Source of the DNA: Bettongia penicillata ogilbyi
Lineage: Eukaryota; Chordata; Mammalia; Diprotodontia; Potoroidae
Assembly (NCBI GenBank): GCA_023548195.1
Contig: JAJHZJ010000401.1
Span: 744,001-808,000 of the forward strand
DNA length: 64,000 nt
Direction of reading: 5' to 3'
A program made the translations under genes and the position numbers. Under the pieces are notes generated by a model that saw only the letters and a list, made by a program, of their open reading frames with translations, was not told where the DNA came from and searched no databases. Of the stretch, positions 24,723 through 36,655 are shown piece after piece; position 1 is the first letter of the stretch; every line of letters starts with the position of its first letter.

Positions 24723-25030
24723 ATATATACATACACTATGTTATTGGTTTGTAAGATTTTTTTTTCCCTAGGCAATATATGTCAGTCTTATGCTAAGAAA
24801 ACTGATCCCCTCTTTAGAAGAGATATTTTAGTAAAGCTCAAAGGGTTAAGGTTCATATAAATGGATTTGTTGCAGGCAGATGAGTAGATATATTTGGAAT
24901 GGCTTCATAACCTTTATAATTCATAACTAAGAATAAAAACAAAAGCTGCCTTTTTGTATGAGAAATGGTCATACTATGCATCCAGTGATAATCTTTTGTA
25001 CTTTTACAAATCAGTTTTCCAACAATATTT

Positions 25031-25525
25031 GAAAACCTTTAGGGGAACATTGAGAGGCAAACTAAAAAGAATAAGTGCCTGGTGGCAAGGTTGTTTTTTT
25101 TAGGATGGTGGCTGAGATAGCCACTTCTACTTAGCTCTATGACTCTCATAGCTGTGTCTGTTTTGATAATATAACCAGTAGTTTGTTTGCTGGTTGATTG
25201 GTTTTCCATGGGAAATAGCCAGTGGTTCCACAGTTTGAGGCCCATAGAAACTGAGTACAAAGTAAGAAAAATACCCCTGTTGGGATTGCGATTGTTAATG
25301 TCATTCCCTTTCTGCTTGATATTATTGTTTACAGAGCTTGACCTATGCCTAGTTCATAAAGGTATGGTAACACCACCTGGAGCCCTTACAATCCATAAAG
25401 AACAGTGCCTTTCTGTTGTTTCAGCAGAACAACCAACATAAAAGTCAGTAAGGAAAACAATAAATACATATCAGACTATCACCCCCAAGGTTGCCTAATC
25501 AATTTTTTATCATTTAGGTTACTGA
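25031..25525 (+). repeat. Unidentified ~480-bp dispersed repeat, copy A
   Basis: Matches the reverse complement of 31130-31612 along its whole length. Shared blocks: 'gagaggcaaactaaaaagaa', 'aggatggtggctgagata', 'gataatataaccagt', 'ggccagtggttcc', 'gaaactgagtacaaag', 'ccctttctgcttga', 'gtttcagcagaa', 'gcctaatcaatt'. The two also differ by substitutions and small indels. I cannot name the family: no coding region, terminal TG..CA or inverted ends are evident. Confidence 0.8.
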
Positions 25526-25535
25526 TCAACGATGG

Positions 25536-25735
25536 AAGACCTGGAATGGTAAGATGGTGCAGTAGGAAAGGTGTTATGGGATGGAAAGGCCCACTTTAAA
25601 ATCCTAACTTTTCCAATTTGTGTGACCTTGAGAAAGCCAGTTTCCCTTCTCTTATCCTTAGTTCCTTCTTTTGTGAAATAAGGGGATTGCCTAAATAACC
25701 TGTAAGATTCCTCCCAGCTCTAAATCGGTGACTTG
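25536..25735 (+). repeat. MIR/THER1-type SINE
   Basis: 'aagatggtgcagtaggaaag', 'tgtgaccttgagaaagccag' and 'aagattcctcccagctctaa' in forward order; the last is the marsupial THER1-like tail. Confidence 0.7.
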
Positions 25736-25799
25736 TTGCCTATCCTTCATTAATATGAAAAGCAAATAACTATCTATTAGAATTTAAAAAAAGTTAGCA

Positions 25800-25890
25800 A
25801 ATCTAAGTTGAGCTGCCAGAGGCCATCTATTCCAATGCCCACTTGAACACTAATTCCTGCTACATTACACTCAACAAGTAAATGTCCAGC
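25800..25890. repeat. CR1/L3-like relic
   Basis: 'gaggccatctattccaatgc' and 'caacaagtaaatgtccagca' resemble an ancient CR1/L3 phrase ('ctgacaagtggtcatccagc'). Short and diverged. Confidence 0.35.
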
Positions 25891-25949
25891 ATTTTCTTCT
25901 TTTTTAGTATAATATATACTTAATTAAAAAATGTTTTTTCTTGATTTAA

Positions 25950-27990
25950 AAATATTTTCTTTAAGTTCTTTTTATAGATTCCTATTTTTTCCCTCAAATT
26001 TCCCTCCTCTAGTCTGCCACCTCTCTCCTAAGTACAACACTTGTAGTAAATTTTAGGTAAGTAAACTAATATGTTATCTATACTTGAAAATACACATTAC
26101 ATTCAACATCTATAGTCTATCACTTCTTCAACAACTAATGAGAGTCATGCTACATTGGAAGTCCTCAGAAATCACAACTGGTCACAAATCAGACCACTGA
26201 TACATAAATTGCAATTTTCTCTTATGCTCTCATTATTGATGCATAAATTATTTCTCCAAGTTCTTATTACTTTCATCCATTTTTTTAAAAAGAATTCAGA
26301 TTGTTCCTTGTATCCCTCTTTCTCCTCAAAGGGACATCTTTTATGATGAAGAATTTTTAAATTAAAAAAAAGAAGAGGAAGAAGGGTGAAAAATCAACAA
26401 GTTATTAATACATTAAAAATATCATGATGATACATAATTTCTCAAACTCATTTACCACTAATTCTGTAAGGAAGTGGGGTAATGGAGAAATGCTTGCTTG
26501 ATGGTCTTTGATGTCAAGATTTTCCAAATAATTTCACAATATTTTGATTGCTTTATATTTGATTTCATCTAGTTACCTTGACAGACTTGTGTATATTGTT
26601 TCCATCTCTCTACGTAGTTGCTTCAGATTGAATCAGTTCATGTAAGGTTTTCCATGGTTCATTTTTTCTGACAGTAATATTTGATGACATTTATGTACAA
26701 TTTGTTTCGCATTCCTCAGTTAGTGGATATCTTTGTTTCTATGCCAAAATATCAAAATGTTGCTATCAATATTGTGGTATACATGGAGCCTTTCTTTAAA
26801 AAATCGATACCTTCATAGGGTACATGACTAGTAGTGAAAACTCTTGGTTAAATTGAATGGACATGTTGTGTCTATCCTTGTATAATTCTCAATTAATTTT
26901 CAAAAGGCTTGTGTTTAAAATTCCACTATAGATTCATCAGTGTACCGATATCCTCATAGTACCTCTGTGATTGGCTATTCTCATAGTCTATCTTCTTTGC
27001 CAGTTTTCTGTGAAGGAGGTGAAATGTCAGGATTATTTGCTTTGAATTTCATTTATTTAATGATTTGGCATTTTATATTATTTTTAATTTTATACAATTC
27101 TTTTGAGTAATGTTTATTCGTATCTTCTCATTATTCCATTTGGGAGTGAGCTTTGGTCATATTTTTGTTAATTTTCTTTATATCTTACACACTAAAGTCT
27201 TATCACCAATATTTTGACCTAAATGTTTTACTTTTATTTGTGCAAAAAACTTTCAACTTCATGTAATACAAATTATAACTTTTATTTCTTGTAATTGCTC
27301 CAGTCTTTTGTTTAAGTATTTCTCACCTATCTATAGCTGCAAAAGATATATGATCTGTTTCATTTCTAGTATTTCTGTTGTATGGTCTTTAATATTAATA
27401 TCATGTATCCTTTTTAATTTTATTGCAGAATGTAGTATAAGATGTTAGTCTAAATTATTTTTCTAAGTTATTTTTTTCTAAATAATCTGAGTTTGGGAGC
27501 TATTGAACACTAGGTTATTGAGTTATATTGTTTCCGATTTTCCTTTAGCTATTCTGTTTCATCTGTTTTTTTTTTCCTGTTTTTAACAAGTAAAACTAAA
27601 ATTTTAAGTCTCTTAATTAATAATATAGTTTGAGGTCTAGAAAATCTATTTCCATTTCATTACTACCTTTAAAATTTTCTTTTATATTCTTGAATTAAGA
27701 CCACTTGGTTCTCAAAATGAATTTTTTAAATGTTTTATCTAGCTATGTAAAACTCTGTAAATCATTATTATCATTGCTATGGCATTTCCATGGCACAACC
27801 ATGAGCACTGAAGCTTCAGTTATTTATGTTGTTACTTATTTCCTTTAGGAATATTTCATAATTAAATCCATACAAGTATCAAGTATGCTTTGGTAAATTG
27901 AACCTCACATACATTTTGTAGTTATTTGAATGAGATTCACTTTTCTATAATTGTCATTTGGATTTTATTATCATATAGAAATACTATTTA
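25950..27990 (-). repeat. Old L1 ORF2 C-terminal / 3'UTR fragment
   Basis: Antisense L1 with the 3'UTR side at 25950-26800 ('gaatcagttcatgtaaggtt' near 26630) and ORF2 text at 27100-27680, including 'ctaaatgttttacttttatt' and 'tatagtttgaggtctagaaa'. No frame survives. It ends next to the plus-strand L1 at 28010, so the two are head to head. Confidence 0.6.
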
Positions 27991-28009
27991 TTTTTGAAGT
28001 TTACACAAA

Positions 28010-29250
28010 TTAGTGGAGCAAGGAATAGTGTGTTTATAAGATTTATGGAGAAAGGAAGAATTTTCGGCTAAACAAGAGATAGAAAGCATTAAGAAGTATA
28101 AAATGGATAACTTTGATTGCACTAAACTGAAAAGTTTTTGCACAAACAACCCAATGCAACCAGAATTAGGAAGGAAGCAGAAAACTGGGAAAGAATTGTT
28201 ACAACTCGTGTCTGTGATAAAGGTCTCATTTCTAACATGTGTATAGAACTGATTCAAATGTACAAGAATACAAGCCATTCCCCAATTGATAAATAGCCAA
28301 AGAATATGAACAAGCAGTTTTCAGAGGAAGAAATTAAAGGTATCTATAGTCACATGAAAAAATGCTCTAAATCACTATTGATTAGAGAGATGCAAATCAA
28401 AACAACTCTGAGATAACACATCACACCTACCAAATTGGCTAACATGACAGAACAGGAAGATGATAAATGTTGGAGAAGATGTGGGAGAGTTGGAACAATA
28501 ATTCATTTTTGGTAGGGCTTGAGGTGATCCAACCATTCTGGAGAACAATTTGGAACTATGCCCAAAGGGCTACAAAAATGTGCATACTCTTTGACCCAAT
28601 AATACAGCTTCTAGAATCGTATCCCCAAGAGATCATAAAAATGGGAAAGCATCCCACATGTACAAAAATGTTTATAGCGGCACTCTTTGTGGTGGCCAAA
28701 AACTGGAAATCAAGGAGATGCCCATCAATTGAGGCATGAATAAATTATGCTATATGAATGTAATGGAATACTATTATACTCTAAGAAATGATGAGCAGGA
28801 AGACTTCAGAGAGGCCTGGAAAGACTTATATGATCTGATGCTGAGTGAAAGGAGCTGAACCAGGAGAACTTTGTACACAGCAAGAACCACAGTGTGCAAG
28901 AATTTTTTTCTGGTAGACTTAGAACTTCATTGCAATCCAAGGACCTAAAAAATTCCCAGTAGTCTTATAAGGCAAAATGCCTTCCACATCCAGAGGAAGA
29001 ACTATGGAATTCAGTCACAGAATGTAGCAGATCATTTTCTTTTGTATTACGTTTTGGTTTGTTATATGATTTCTCCAATTCATTTTAATTCTTCTATGCA
29101 ACATGACTATGGTGAAAATGCATTTAATAGGAATGTATGTGTAGAACCTATATAAAGTTGTATGCCATCTCAGGGAGGGAGGGACAAAAAAAATCTAAAT
29201 TTTGTAGTAGTGATTGTAGAACACTGAAAATAAAATAAACAAATAAAAAT
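28010..29250 (+). mobile_element. L1 3' portion, 5'-truncated
   Basis: Forward L1 from late ORF2 through the 3'UTR to an AAAATAAAATAAAATAAT tail at 29225-29265. It is among the better preserved L1 ends in the window; the 3'UTR is the sense counterpart of the minus copies at 9095, 9497 and 37405. Confidence 0.85.
28467..28739 (+). pseudogene. L1 ORF2 C-terminal remnant
   Basis: A 90-codon open stretch with FDPIIQLLESYP followed by CTKMFIAALFVVAKNW. Those blocks match the conserved end of L1 ORF2p (FDPAIPLLG-YP ... C---FIAALF-IAK-W). The remaining C-terminus is broken by stops after 28739. This shows that the 3' block repeated throughout the window is L1. Confidence 0.85.
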
Positions 29251-29279
29251 AAAATAAAATAATTGCATATGAAAAAAGT

Positions 29280-30285
29280 TTATTTTATAGTATACTACTT
29301 TGTTGCAATTATTCTACCTTTTCTTAAAGGCCTTCCTAAGAGAAAATGATAGAGAGTCAAGTTAGATATAAAATGGAAAATTTCAGTTACATGAAATTAA
29401 AAACATTTTATATCATCAAACCAAATGTAACCAAGATCAGAATGAAATCAGAAAACTGGGGAAATATTTTTATAGATAGTTTATCAGATACAATTCACAT
29501 GTTTAAAATATATAAAGAATTTTGTCAAATCTGTAAAAAAACCACATCATTCAGCAATTGATAAATGCTCAAAGGGTATGAGCAGTCAGTGTCCTGATGG
29601 AAAAATCAAAAGAATTTATAGTCTTTTGGAAATATACTCTAAATCATTATTTATTAGAGAAATGAAAACTAAAACCATCTTGAGATATCTTATACCTACC
29701 AGATTAGCAAAAATAATAGAAGAAGAAAGTGACAAATATTGGAAGGCACATGGAAAAATTGAGACACATTCATTGTTGGTAGAATTGTGAACTGATTCAA
29801 TCATTTTGGAGAATACTCTGGAATTACGACCAAAGAGTTAAGCTACCTATTCCATTCAACCCACCAATACTACTACTAGATCTGTATCTGAAGATGATTA
29901 GGGGAAGAGGAAAAGAACCTCTACATTCTAAAATGTTTATTGCAGCTCTCTTGTGATGGCAAAGGACTAGAAATTGCAGAGATGCCTATCAATTGGGGAA
30001 TGACTGAACAAGTTTTGGTATATAATTGTGATGGGATACTACAGTGCTATAAAAAATGATGAGCTCAATGATTTTAGAAAAAACTTGGAAATACTTGCAT
30101 GAAACAATGAAGAGAGAAATGAGCAAAACCAAGTGAACATTGCATACAGTAACAGCAATATTGTTTTAAGAATGACAGTGCTAATGAATTCTTTTGATAG
30201 TTAAATACCCAAATTATCTATAAAATACATGACACTATTTACATATAGAGGAAGAAATAATAAATAAATATATAGAATAATTATA
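29280..30285 (+). repeat. Second, older L1 3' portion
   Basis: Repeats the order seen in 28010-29250 with more divergence: 'taaatcattatttattagag', 'catgaaacaatgaagagaga' and 'gtgatgggatactacagtgc'. It follows the preceding L1 tail in the same orientation. Small open stretches at 29346-29561 and 29578-29790 are remnants of ORF2. Confidence 0.75.
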
Positions 30286-30410
30286 TATATATATGTACCA
30301 TCTCTCTCTCTCTATATATATATACATATATATATTTATCTCTGTGTGTATATATATATATATATATTTGTATATAGACACAGACATATACATACAAATA
30401 TGTGTGTATG
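30286..30410. repeat. TA/CT-rich simple sequence
   Basis: TA, CTCT and GTATATA arrays. Confidence 0.85.
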
Positions 30411-30743
30411 CCTATTTGGGTCTAATGGTAGCCATTTCTAGGGTGGGGGGAGGGAAGAAAAAAGAAATTTACATGATAATTTTGTATATTTGAAAGGAAT
30501 ACCAAGTTGTACATAGTATATTTACAGTTCCGTGGGCAATCATCTTTTTTATTGCACTGCTATATGCACTTGTTTTGTTGCATAAATTAAACAGAAAATG
30601 CAATAATAAGAGAAAATAGCTATCATGTAGGGCAAACCATTCTATGATTAGATAACACTTTTAGTATTTTTTCTTACTTTTATCAAAATATGCTTCTTTG
30701 AAACTTCCACTAAGGCACTCCATTTCCTTTTGGTCAGTTTTAA

Positions 30744-30746
<3 letters not shown>

Positions 30747-30784
<38 letters not shown>

Positions 30785-31093
30785 CATCCTTTGTTGCTGA
30801 AGAAGAACAAGTCTTCATAGAAATAATGACATGACTTGCACCTGACTTTGTTTTGAGTGAGGGAGGGCTGTGCAGGTCACCAGCCTCACTTCTCTTCCAG
30901 AGCCATCTGAATCCAGTAACCAGATATTCATCAGGATGACTGGAGATGACCCAGGATGAGGCAATTGGGGTTAAGTGACTTGCCCAAGGTCACACAGCTA
31001 GTGAGTGTCAAGTGTGTGAGGTGAGATTCGGACTCAGATCCTCCTGACTCTCTCACTGGTGCTCTACCCACTGCACCATCTAGCTGCCCCTTC
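30747..31093 (-). mobile_element. Marsupial tRNA-derived SINE with (AC)n tail
   Basis: Read on the minus strand: head 'ggggcagctagatggtgcag', core with 'gtgtgaccttgggcaagtca', then 'tctggaagagaagtgaggct', 'ggtgacctgcacag', and an end 'aaggatgaacac' that runs into a long (AC)n array (plus-strand GT, 30747-30783). The same SINE lies in the other orientation at 32946-33266. Full length or nearly so. Confidence 0.9.
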
Positions 31094-31129
31094 AGTTAAG
31101 ATTATCCTATGATGGGAGGGTTGGGAGGA

Positions 31130-31612
31130 GATATATATGATGAAGAATTGATTAGGCAATCTTGGAGCTGATAGTTTTTCCTTACTGGTAATTTATATTA
31201 GTTATTCTTCTTCTGCTGAAACATTAGAAATACATTGTTCATTATGAACTGTAAAGGCTCCAGGTCATGCTGCCAAACCTCTATGAACTAGACATAGCAA
31301 ATCTCTCTAAATAATAGTGTCAAGCAGAAAGGGAACCAATTCTTTAATTTTTTTTTTTCCCAACTGCCGTCCCAGTACGATTATTGTTTCTGCTTTGTAC
31401 TCAGTTTCTTTCGGCCTCAAACGTTGGAACCACTGGCCATTCCCCCTCCCAAAACAAACGTACAACTGGTTATATTATCGAAATAGACAAAAAGATTAGA
31501 GTTATGTAGCTAATTAGAAGTAGTTATCTCAGCCACCATCCTACAAAACCAATCTTACTACTAGGCATTCATTCTTTTTAGTTTGCCTCTCTTTAGTTTC
31601 CCCAGTAGATTG
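31130..31612 (-). repeat. Unidentified ~480-bp dispersed repeat, copy B (inverted)
   Basis: Inverted partner of 25031-25525, described there. It lies 5.6 kb away. Contains an oligo-T run at 31348-31361 absent from copy A. Confidence 0.8.
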
Positions 31613-31692
31613 ATGCCCCTGTCTTCTCAATACTGATGAGATGCACTCTCCTGAGTAAGTGATCTTTTCCCTCAGTCCTGAATATAACACAT

Positions 31693-31694
<2 letters not shown>

Positions 31695-31748
<54 letters not shown>
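31695..31748. repeat. (CA)n microsatellite
   Basis: About 27 CA units. An antisense ORF across it translates to Cys-Val repeats only. Confidence 0.95.
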
Positions 31749-31749
<1 letters not shown>

Positions 31750-31779
31750 ACAGAGGAGACAGAGGCCATTCCATGAACT

Positions 31780-32945
31780 GCTAGAGTGGGAAATGAGTTT
31801 CATATCATACTCCTAATGCCAAATTATTCTGTAGCAAATGGAGAGTACTTCAGTTGCCAAAGGACCAAAGTAAGAGTATATGCTATTGAGAACAATGACC
31901 TGAAAGAAGGAAAATCTCTCAGTTATTTATTAAGCCAGGGAGAGGTGAATGGATCAGACCTGCTTTTATCTCTTCATTTTTCTGGCCATGTTCCAGGGTG
32001 CTGGTGCAGCCTAACTACCTCCCCAAGGACTTTGTCCTATCTCAACTGTGAAGCTGTCACTCATTTGTACAATAAAAATGTGTAATTTAACTTGCCAAAA
32101 ATGATACTTTTAATTAAATATGTATCAACAACTTAATTTTGTTCATTTTGCACATATTCTCTACTCTGAATTAAAATTAATCTGACAGTAGAGACTGCTA
32201 ACATGTCTTTTAAAAATCATTTGGTTTTATCCTCTTTCTAGGGCTAAAACATAATTAACTTTCTTTTTAGAAGTTCTCATATCATATCTAAAACTCACCA
32301 TTTCCTTCTATGATCCCAAGCTTATGTGTTTATTTCTTCACCAAAACTAATGAGAAAATACATTAAGCATAAACAATAATTGGCATTCTTTCATATATAT
32401 GTATTTATACACACACACACATATCTACACACTTCTCTACTTTACTCTTCCTCTCACCTTTTCTTCCTGTCTTTTCTCTAATTTCAATATCTATCCCTTG
32501 GCCCACCTGTAATCCCCAAATAAATCATTTTATAATACAAATGAATTAGTCAAACAACTGGAAAGAAAATTTATGATGAAAAAGGACTTTTATACACTTT
32601 TTAATAAAAAGATTTGCCACATATGTTAGACTGTGTATTTTTATTCTTAGTTTATTTATTTCCATGTGAAGGAATGGGCACAATGCCGCTGAAGGCTTGG
32701 GAAAACCCAACATTACCATCTCTTCATTGTCACATGCGCTCACTTCTCTCTTAGGAAAAAGAGTTCTGTAAGTACACAGTATATCACCATGTCACATGCT
32801 GTAATACATGGGCATTTGGAAAATCCTGGAAGAGACCTTTTTCTTTAATTGCCTAAAAATTAGAATCATAGAGTACCCCTAGAGAAATCCTATTTCCTCT
32901 GTAAAGTAGTATATCCTTGGATACAGGATGGGATGCTACAATGTT
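31780..32945. other. Unassigned stretch with a 99-codon ORF
   Basis: A plus-strand ORF at 31786-32085 has mixed composition, ends just before 'caataaaaatgtgtaattt' (a poly(A)-signal-like AATAAA at 32070) and shows no domain I know. It may be a chance ORF or part of an unrecognised repeat. The rest is AT-rich, with a CA patch at 32411-32422. Confidence 0.35.
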
Positions 32946-33266
32946 CAGTTGGGGCAGCTAGGTGGTACCCTAGGTAGAGCACCAGTGTAGAAGTCAAGAG
33001 GACCTGAGTTCAAATCTCACCTCAGACATTTAACATTTACTAGCTGCGTGACCTTGGGGAAGTCACTTAACACCAATTCCTTCATACTGCATCATCTCCA
33101 GTCATTCTGATGAATATTGGTCACTGGATTTAGATGACTCTGGAAGAGAAGTGAGGCTGGTGACCTGCACAGTTCTCCCTCACTCAAAAGGAAAATTCAA
33201 GTGCAAATCATGTCATCATTTCTCTGATGGCATAGTCTTCTTTGACAACGAAGGATGAACATACTT
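32946..33266 (+). mobile_element. Marsupial tRNA-derived SINE
   Basis: Head 'ggggcagctaggtggtaccc', 'gacctgagttcaaatctcac' (B-box region), core 'gctgcgtgaccttggggaag', then 'ttctgatgaatattggtcac' and 3' end 'gacaacgaaggatgaacata'. Same family as 30747-31093, opposite strand, without an expanded tail. Confidence 0.9.
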
Positions 33267-34164
33267 ATACCTCTTTGTGCCCTAGTCAACACTACCCGTC
33301 ACAAGAATTATTTATTAAGTTATACATGACGATAGAATTGAATGCTGGACTTTAAATCAGAAAAGCATGAGTTAAAAACTCGAGTAGATCCTTACCAAAC
33401 TGAAGTTGAAATTTTGTGTTGTACTACACATCTATGTGTGAAGATAGCTCTTAGTAATTTCAGAAAAAGAAGTAGATAAATTAGATATCAAAACTGATTT
33501 TCACAGGTTCAGGAAACAGGTTACACTTACTATTGGGCCACAATTCTCATGAAATAGTCTACTGAGAGATGAAAAATGGGCCATTACAGATCAAATGAAT
33601 TCTTGATTGGAGAGATTATAATAGAAGAATCAAGGCAAATTAAGTGCTATAAGATGAATAATAAAAGCATCTACCTCACACAGTTGTTCGGGTAATGAGA
33701 TGAAATAACATAAAAAGTGCTTGGTAAAGCAGGTCTGTATAAAAATTAGCTATCAGAATTAAATATTGTATTTAAGTTCAGTCATTATATAAGTCCATGA
33801 GGGTGACTATCTCTCATGTTATACTAGCAAGGTAAAGAATAAAGGGGGTTAACCAGGAAAAGCTTCCTAGACCAGCCGGTTTAAGCTCAGAGATATAAAA
33901 GGAAAAAAAAATTTAGCATAAGAGTAATAAATAAAACAAAATACAATAGGCAACTCAGAGGAAATTTCAGTGTTAAAAATTACAAAGTAATCATGATTGG
34001 GGAGCTCAGCTAATTGTTTTGTCAGTGAGACAAGGGTTTGACTTTTAGGTCATGAGATCTACCATATTCAGAAGGGATAAGAGCAATGTTGTCACAGAGT
34101 TTTGTTTTCTGTTGAAAAGCTTCTTTTTTTGCTGTTTACAGTACTGTTGCCTGATTCTAAGACT

Positions 34165-34165
<1 letters not shown>
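33267..34165. other. Unassigned stretch with a CORE-SINE tail fragment
   Basis: 'cctcacacagttgttcgggt' to 'agaattaaatat' (33673-33765) looks like the 3' half of a MIR/CORE-SINE in forward orientation. The rest is unassigned. Confidence 0.45.

Positions 34166-34167
<2 letters not shown>

Positions 34168-34198
<31 letters not shown>
34168..34198. repeat. (CA)n microsatellite
   Basis: About 15 CA units. Confidence 0.95.
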
Positions 34199-34202
<4 letters not shown>

Positions 34203-34264
34203 AGCCAAAAGAAGCTAGTAGCAGAATCTATGATGCTTCAACAGAAGCAAAAAGAAATGCAAGA

Positions 34265-34447
34265 GTGGTAATTATAATCTCAGACAAAGCAAAAGCTAAA
34301 ATAGACCTAATTAAAAGAGATAAGCAAGGAAAATATATCTTGCTAAAAGACACCATAGACAATGAAGTAATGTCACGATTATACATTTATGCACCAAATG
34401 ACATCGCATCCAGATTCTTAAAAAAAAAAAAGTTAAATGAGCTATAG
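34265..34447 (+). pseudogene. L1 ORF2 endonuclease remnant
   Basis: A 60-codon open stretch matching the L1 AP-like endonuclease: VVIIISDKAKAKIDLIKRD and then YIYAPNDIAS (the conserved IYAPN block). The next in-frame stop falls after an A-run at 34421-34432. Just downstream the text resumes in another frame with LNFPLSELDK, so a frameshift is likely. Confidence 0.85.
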
Positions 34448-35671
34448 GAGTAAATAGACAATAAAACTATACTACTGGGGAACCTCAACTTTCCCCTCTC
34501 AGAACTAGATAAATGTAATCATAAATGAAAAAGAAGTTAAAGAGATGAATAGATTTTTATAAAAATTAGATATCACAAAAATCTGTAGAAAGCTGAATTG
34601 GAATACAAAGAAGTATACCTTTTTGTTAGCTGTACTTGGTACCTTCACAAAAACTTACCATGTATTAGGACATAAAAAAAAAACCTCATAAACAAATTCA
34701 GAAAAGCAGGCAATTAAATGTACTCTTTCCAGACTACAATATGGTAAAAATTATATTCAAAAGTTACCTTGAAAAAACAGATTAAAATTATTTGGAAATG
34801 AAATAATCTAATCTTTGACAATCAGTGGGTCAAAGAACAATTCATATAAACAATCATTTCATTAATGAGAAAGACAAAAATGAGACAACGTAAATATTTT
34901 TGGGATGCAGTCAAAGCACTATTTAGGGGGAAAATCCTATCTTTGAGTGTTTACACCAATAAAAGACAAAAGGAATTAGTCAACAAATTGGATATGTAAT
35001 TTTCAAAAACCTAGAAAATTAAAAAAAGAAATACTGTCTAACTAAACATCAAGATGGAAATCCCAAAAATCAAAGGAGAGATTAATAAAACTGAGTTACA
35101 AAAGCACTGAACTAATACATAAAGTGAGGAGATATTTTTATGGGGAAAAATATAAGATAGTTAAACATTGGCTATTTTGATTTTATAAAAGGAAGAATAA
35201 AACCAAATTGTGAGTATCAGATATGAAAAGACTGAGTGCCCACCAGTGAAGATGAAATTAAAGCAATTATTAGGATCTATTTTACTCAATTATATCCCAG
35301 TAAAACTGAAAAATTGAGCAAAATTTATATATGCAAATATATAAACTACTAAAATTAACAAGAAGAGGAAATATAATTCTTAAATAACCCCATTTTAGAA
35401 AAAAGAAATCAATTCCCCTAATGAATATTGATGTAATTTTTTTTAAAATAAAATGATAGCAAGGAGATTTCAGCAATACATTACAAAGATCATGCACTAC
35501 AACCAAGTGAGATTTCTGCCAGTAATGTAGGACTGGGTCAATTTTAAGAAAACCTTAAGCATAATTGACCACATCAATAACAACAACAAAAGATTACATC
35601 AATAGACACAGTAAAAGTTTTTGACAAAATACAATGTGTATTCTAATAAAAAAATTAGAAAGGACAGGAAA

Positions 35672-35765
35672 TAAACTTTTTTTAAAATGCTAAGCAATAT
35701 ATATTATATATATAATATATATATAAACTTTTTTTAAAATGCTAAGCTATATATATATATATAAA
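35672..35765. repeat. 24-bp direct repeat flanking TA-rich DNA
   Basis: A 24-base unit ending 'aaaatgctaagc' occurs at 35672-35695 and again at 35724-35747, separated by a 28-base TA tract, and is followed by a second TA tract. It lies inside the L1 and looks like a local duplication. Confidence 0.85.
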
Positions 35766-36655
35766 ACCAAGAGCAATCATTAACTTCAATAGAGATAATC
35801 TAGAAATCTTCTCAAAAGGATCAAGGATTAAATAAAAATGTCAATTATCACCACTATTATTCAATGTTCCTTTAGAAATGCTAATTATATTAGAAGAAAA
35901 AAATTGAAAGAATAAAAATAGACAATGAGGAAGTAAAAACTTCCATTTTGCAAATAAAAATATAGTGCATGTAGATGGGTATATGTATCGATATATAAGT
36001 ATCCTACAAAATCAACTAAAATAACTAGTTAAAACAGCCACTTTAGCAAGGTGGCAAAATATAGTCATTTGATTTTCTATGTATTACCAAAGAAATCAGG
36101 AAAAAGTAGAAAGAAAAATTCCATTTAATATTACTATAGACATCTTAAAGAGATGATAAAAAGGGAGAACCACCTAGAAGCACAAAAAATATTTATAACA
36201 GTTATTTTCATGGTGTCAAAGAATTGGAAATTGAAGGAATGACCTTGAATTAGGGTAAACAAGTTGTGGCATATGAATGTAATGGAATAATACTGTGCTA
36301 TAAGAAATGATGAGTAGGTGAAAATCAGAAAAAAAAAAAAAACCTGAAACGATCTATATGAACTGATGCTGAGGGAAATGAGCAGACGCAGGAGAATATT
36401 ATACATAGTAACGGCAACATCGTATGATGATCAACTATGATAGACTTAGTTCTTCTCAGCAATACAATGACCCAAGACAATTCCATAAGACTCATGATGG
36501 AAAATGCTATCCATATCCAGAGAAAGAACTGATGGAATCTGAATGCAGATTAAAGCATACTATTTTCACTTTCTTTGGATTTTTTATAGTTTTTTTTTCC
36601 TTTGTTCTATTTTTTTCTTTCAAAACTTAAATAATGTGGAAATGTTTAATATGGT

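Larger units (their letters stand above)
34205..36655 (+). mobile_element. L1 ORF2 with endonuclease, RT pieces and 3'UTR, decayed
   Basis: Sense order: endonuclease (34230-34760), linker, reverse transcriptase pieces including a PLLFN-type block at about 35850 and a FAD-type block at 35945, then a jump near 36130 to the ORF2 C-terminus and 3'UTR (36170-36655). All long frames are broken. The end at about 36655 lacks a clear poly(A) run. Confidence 0.75.
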
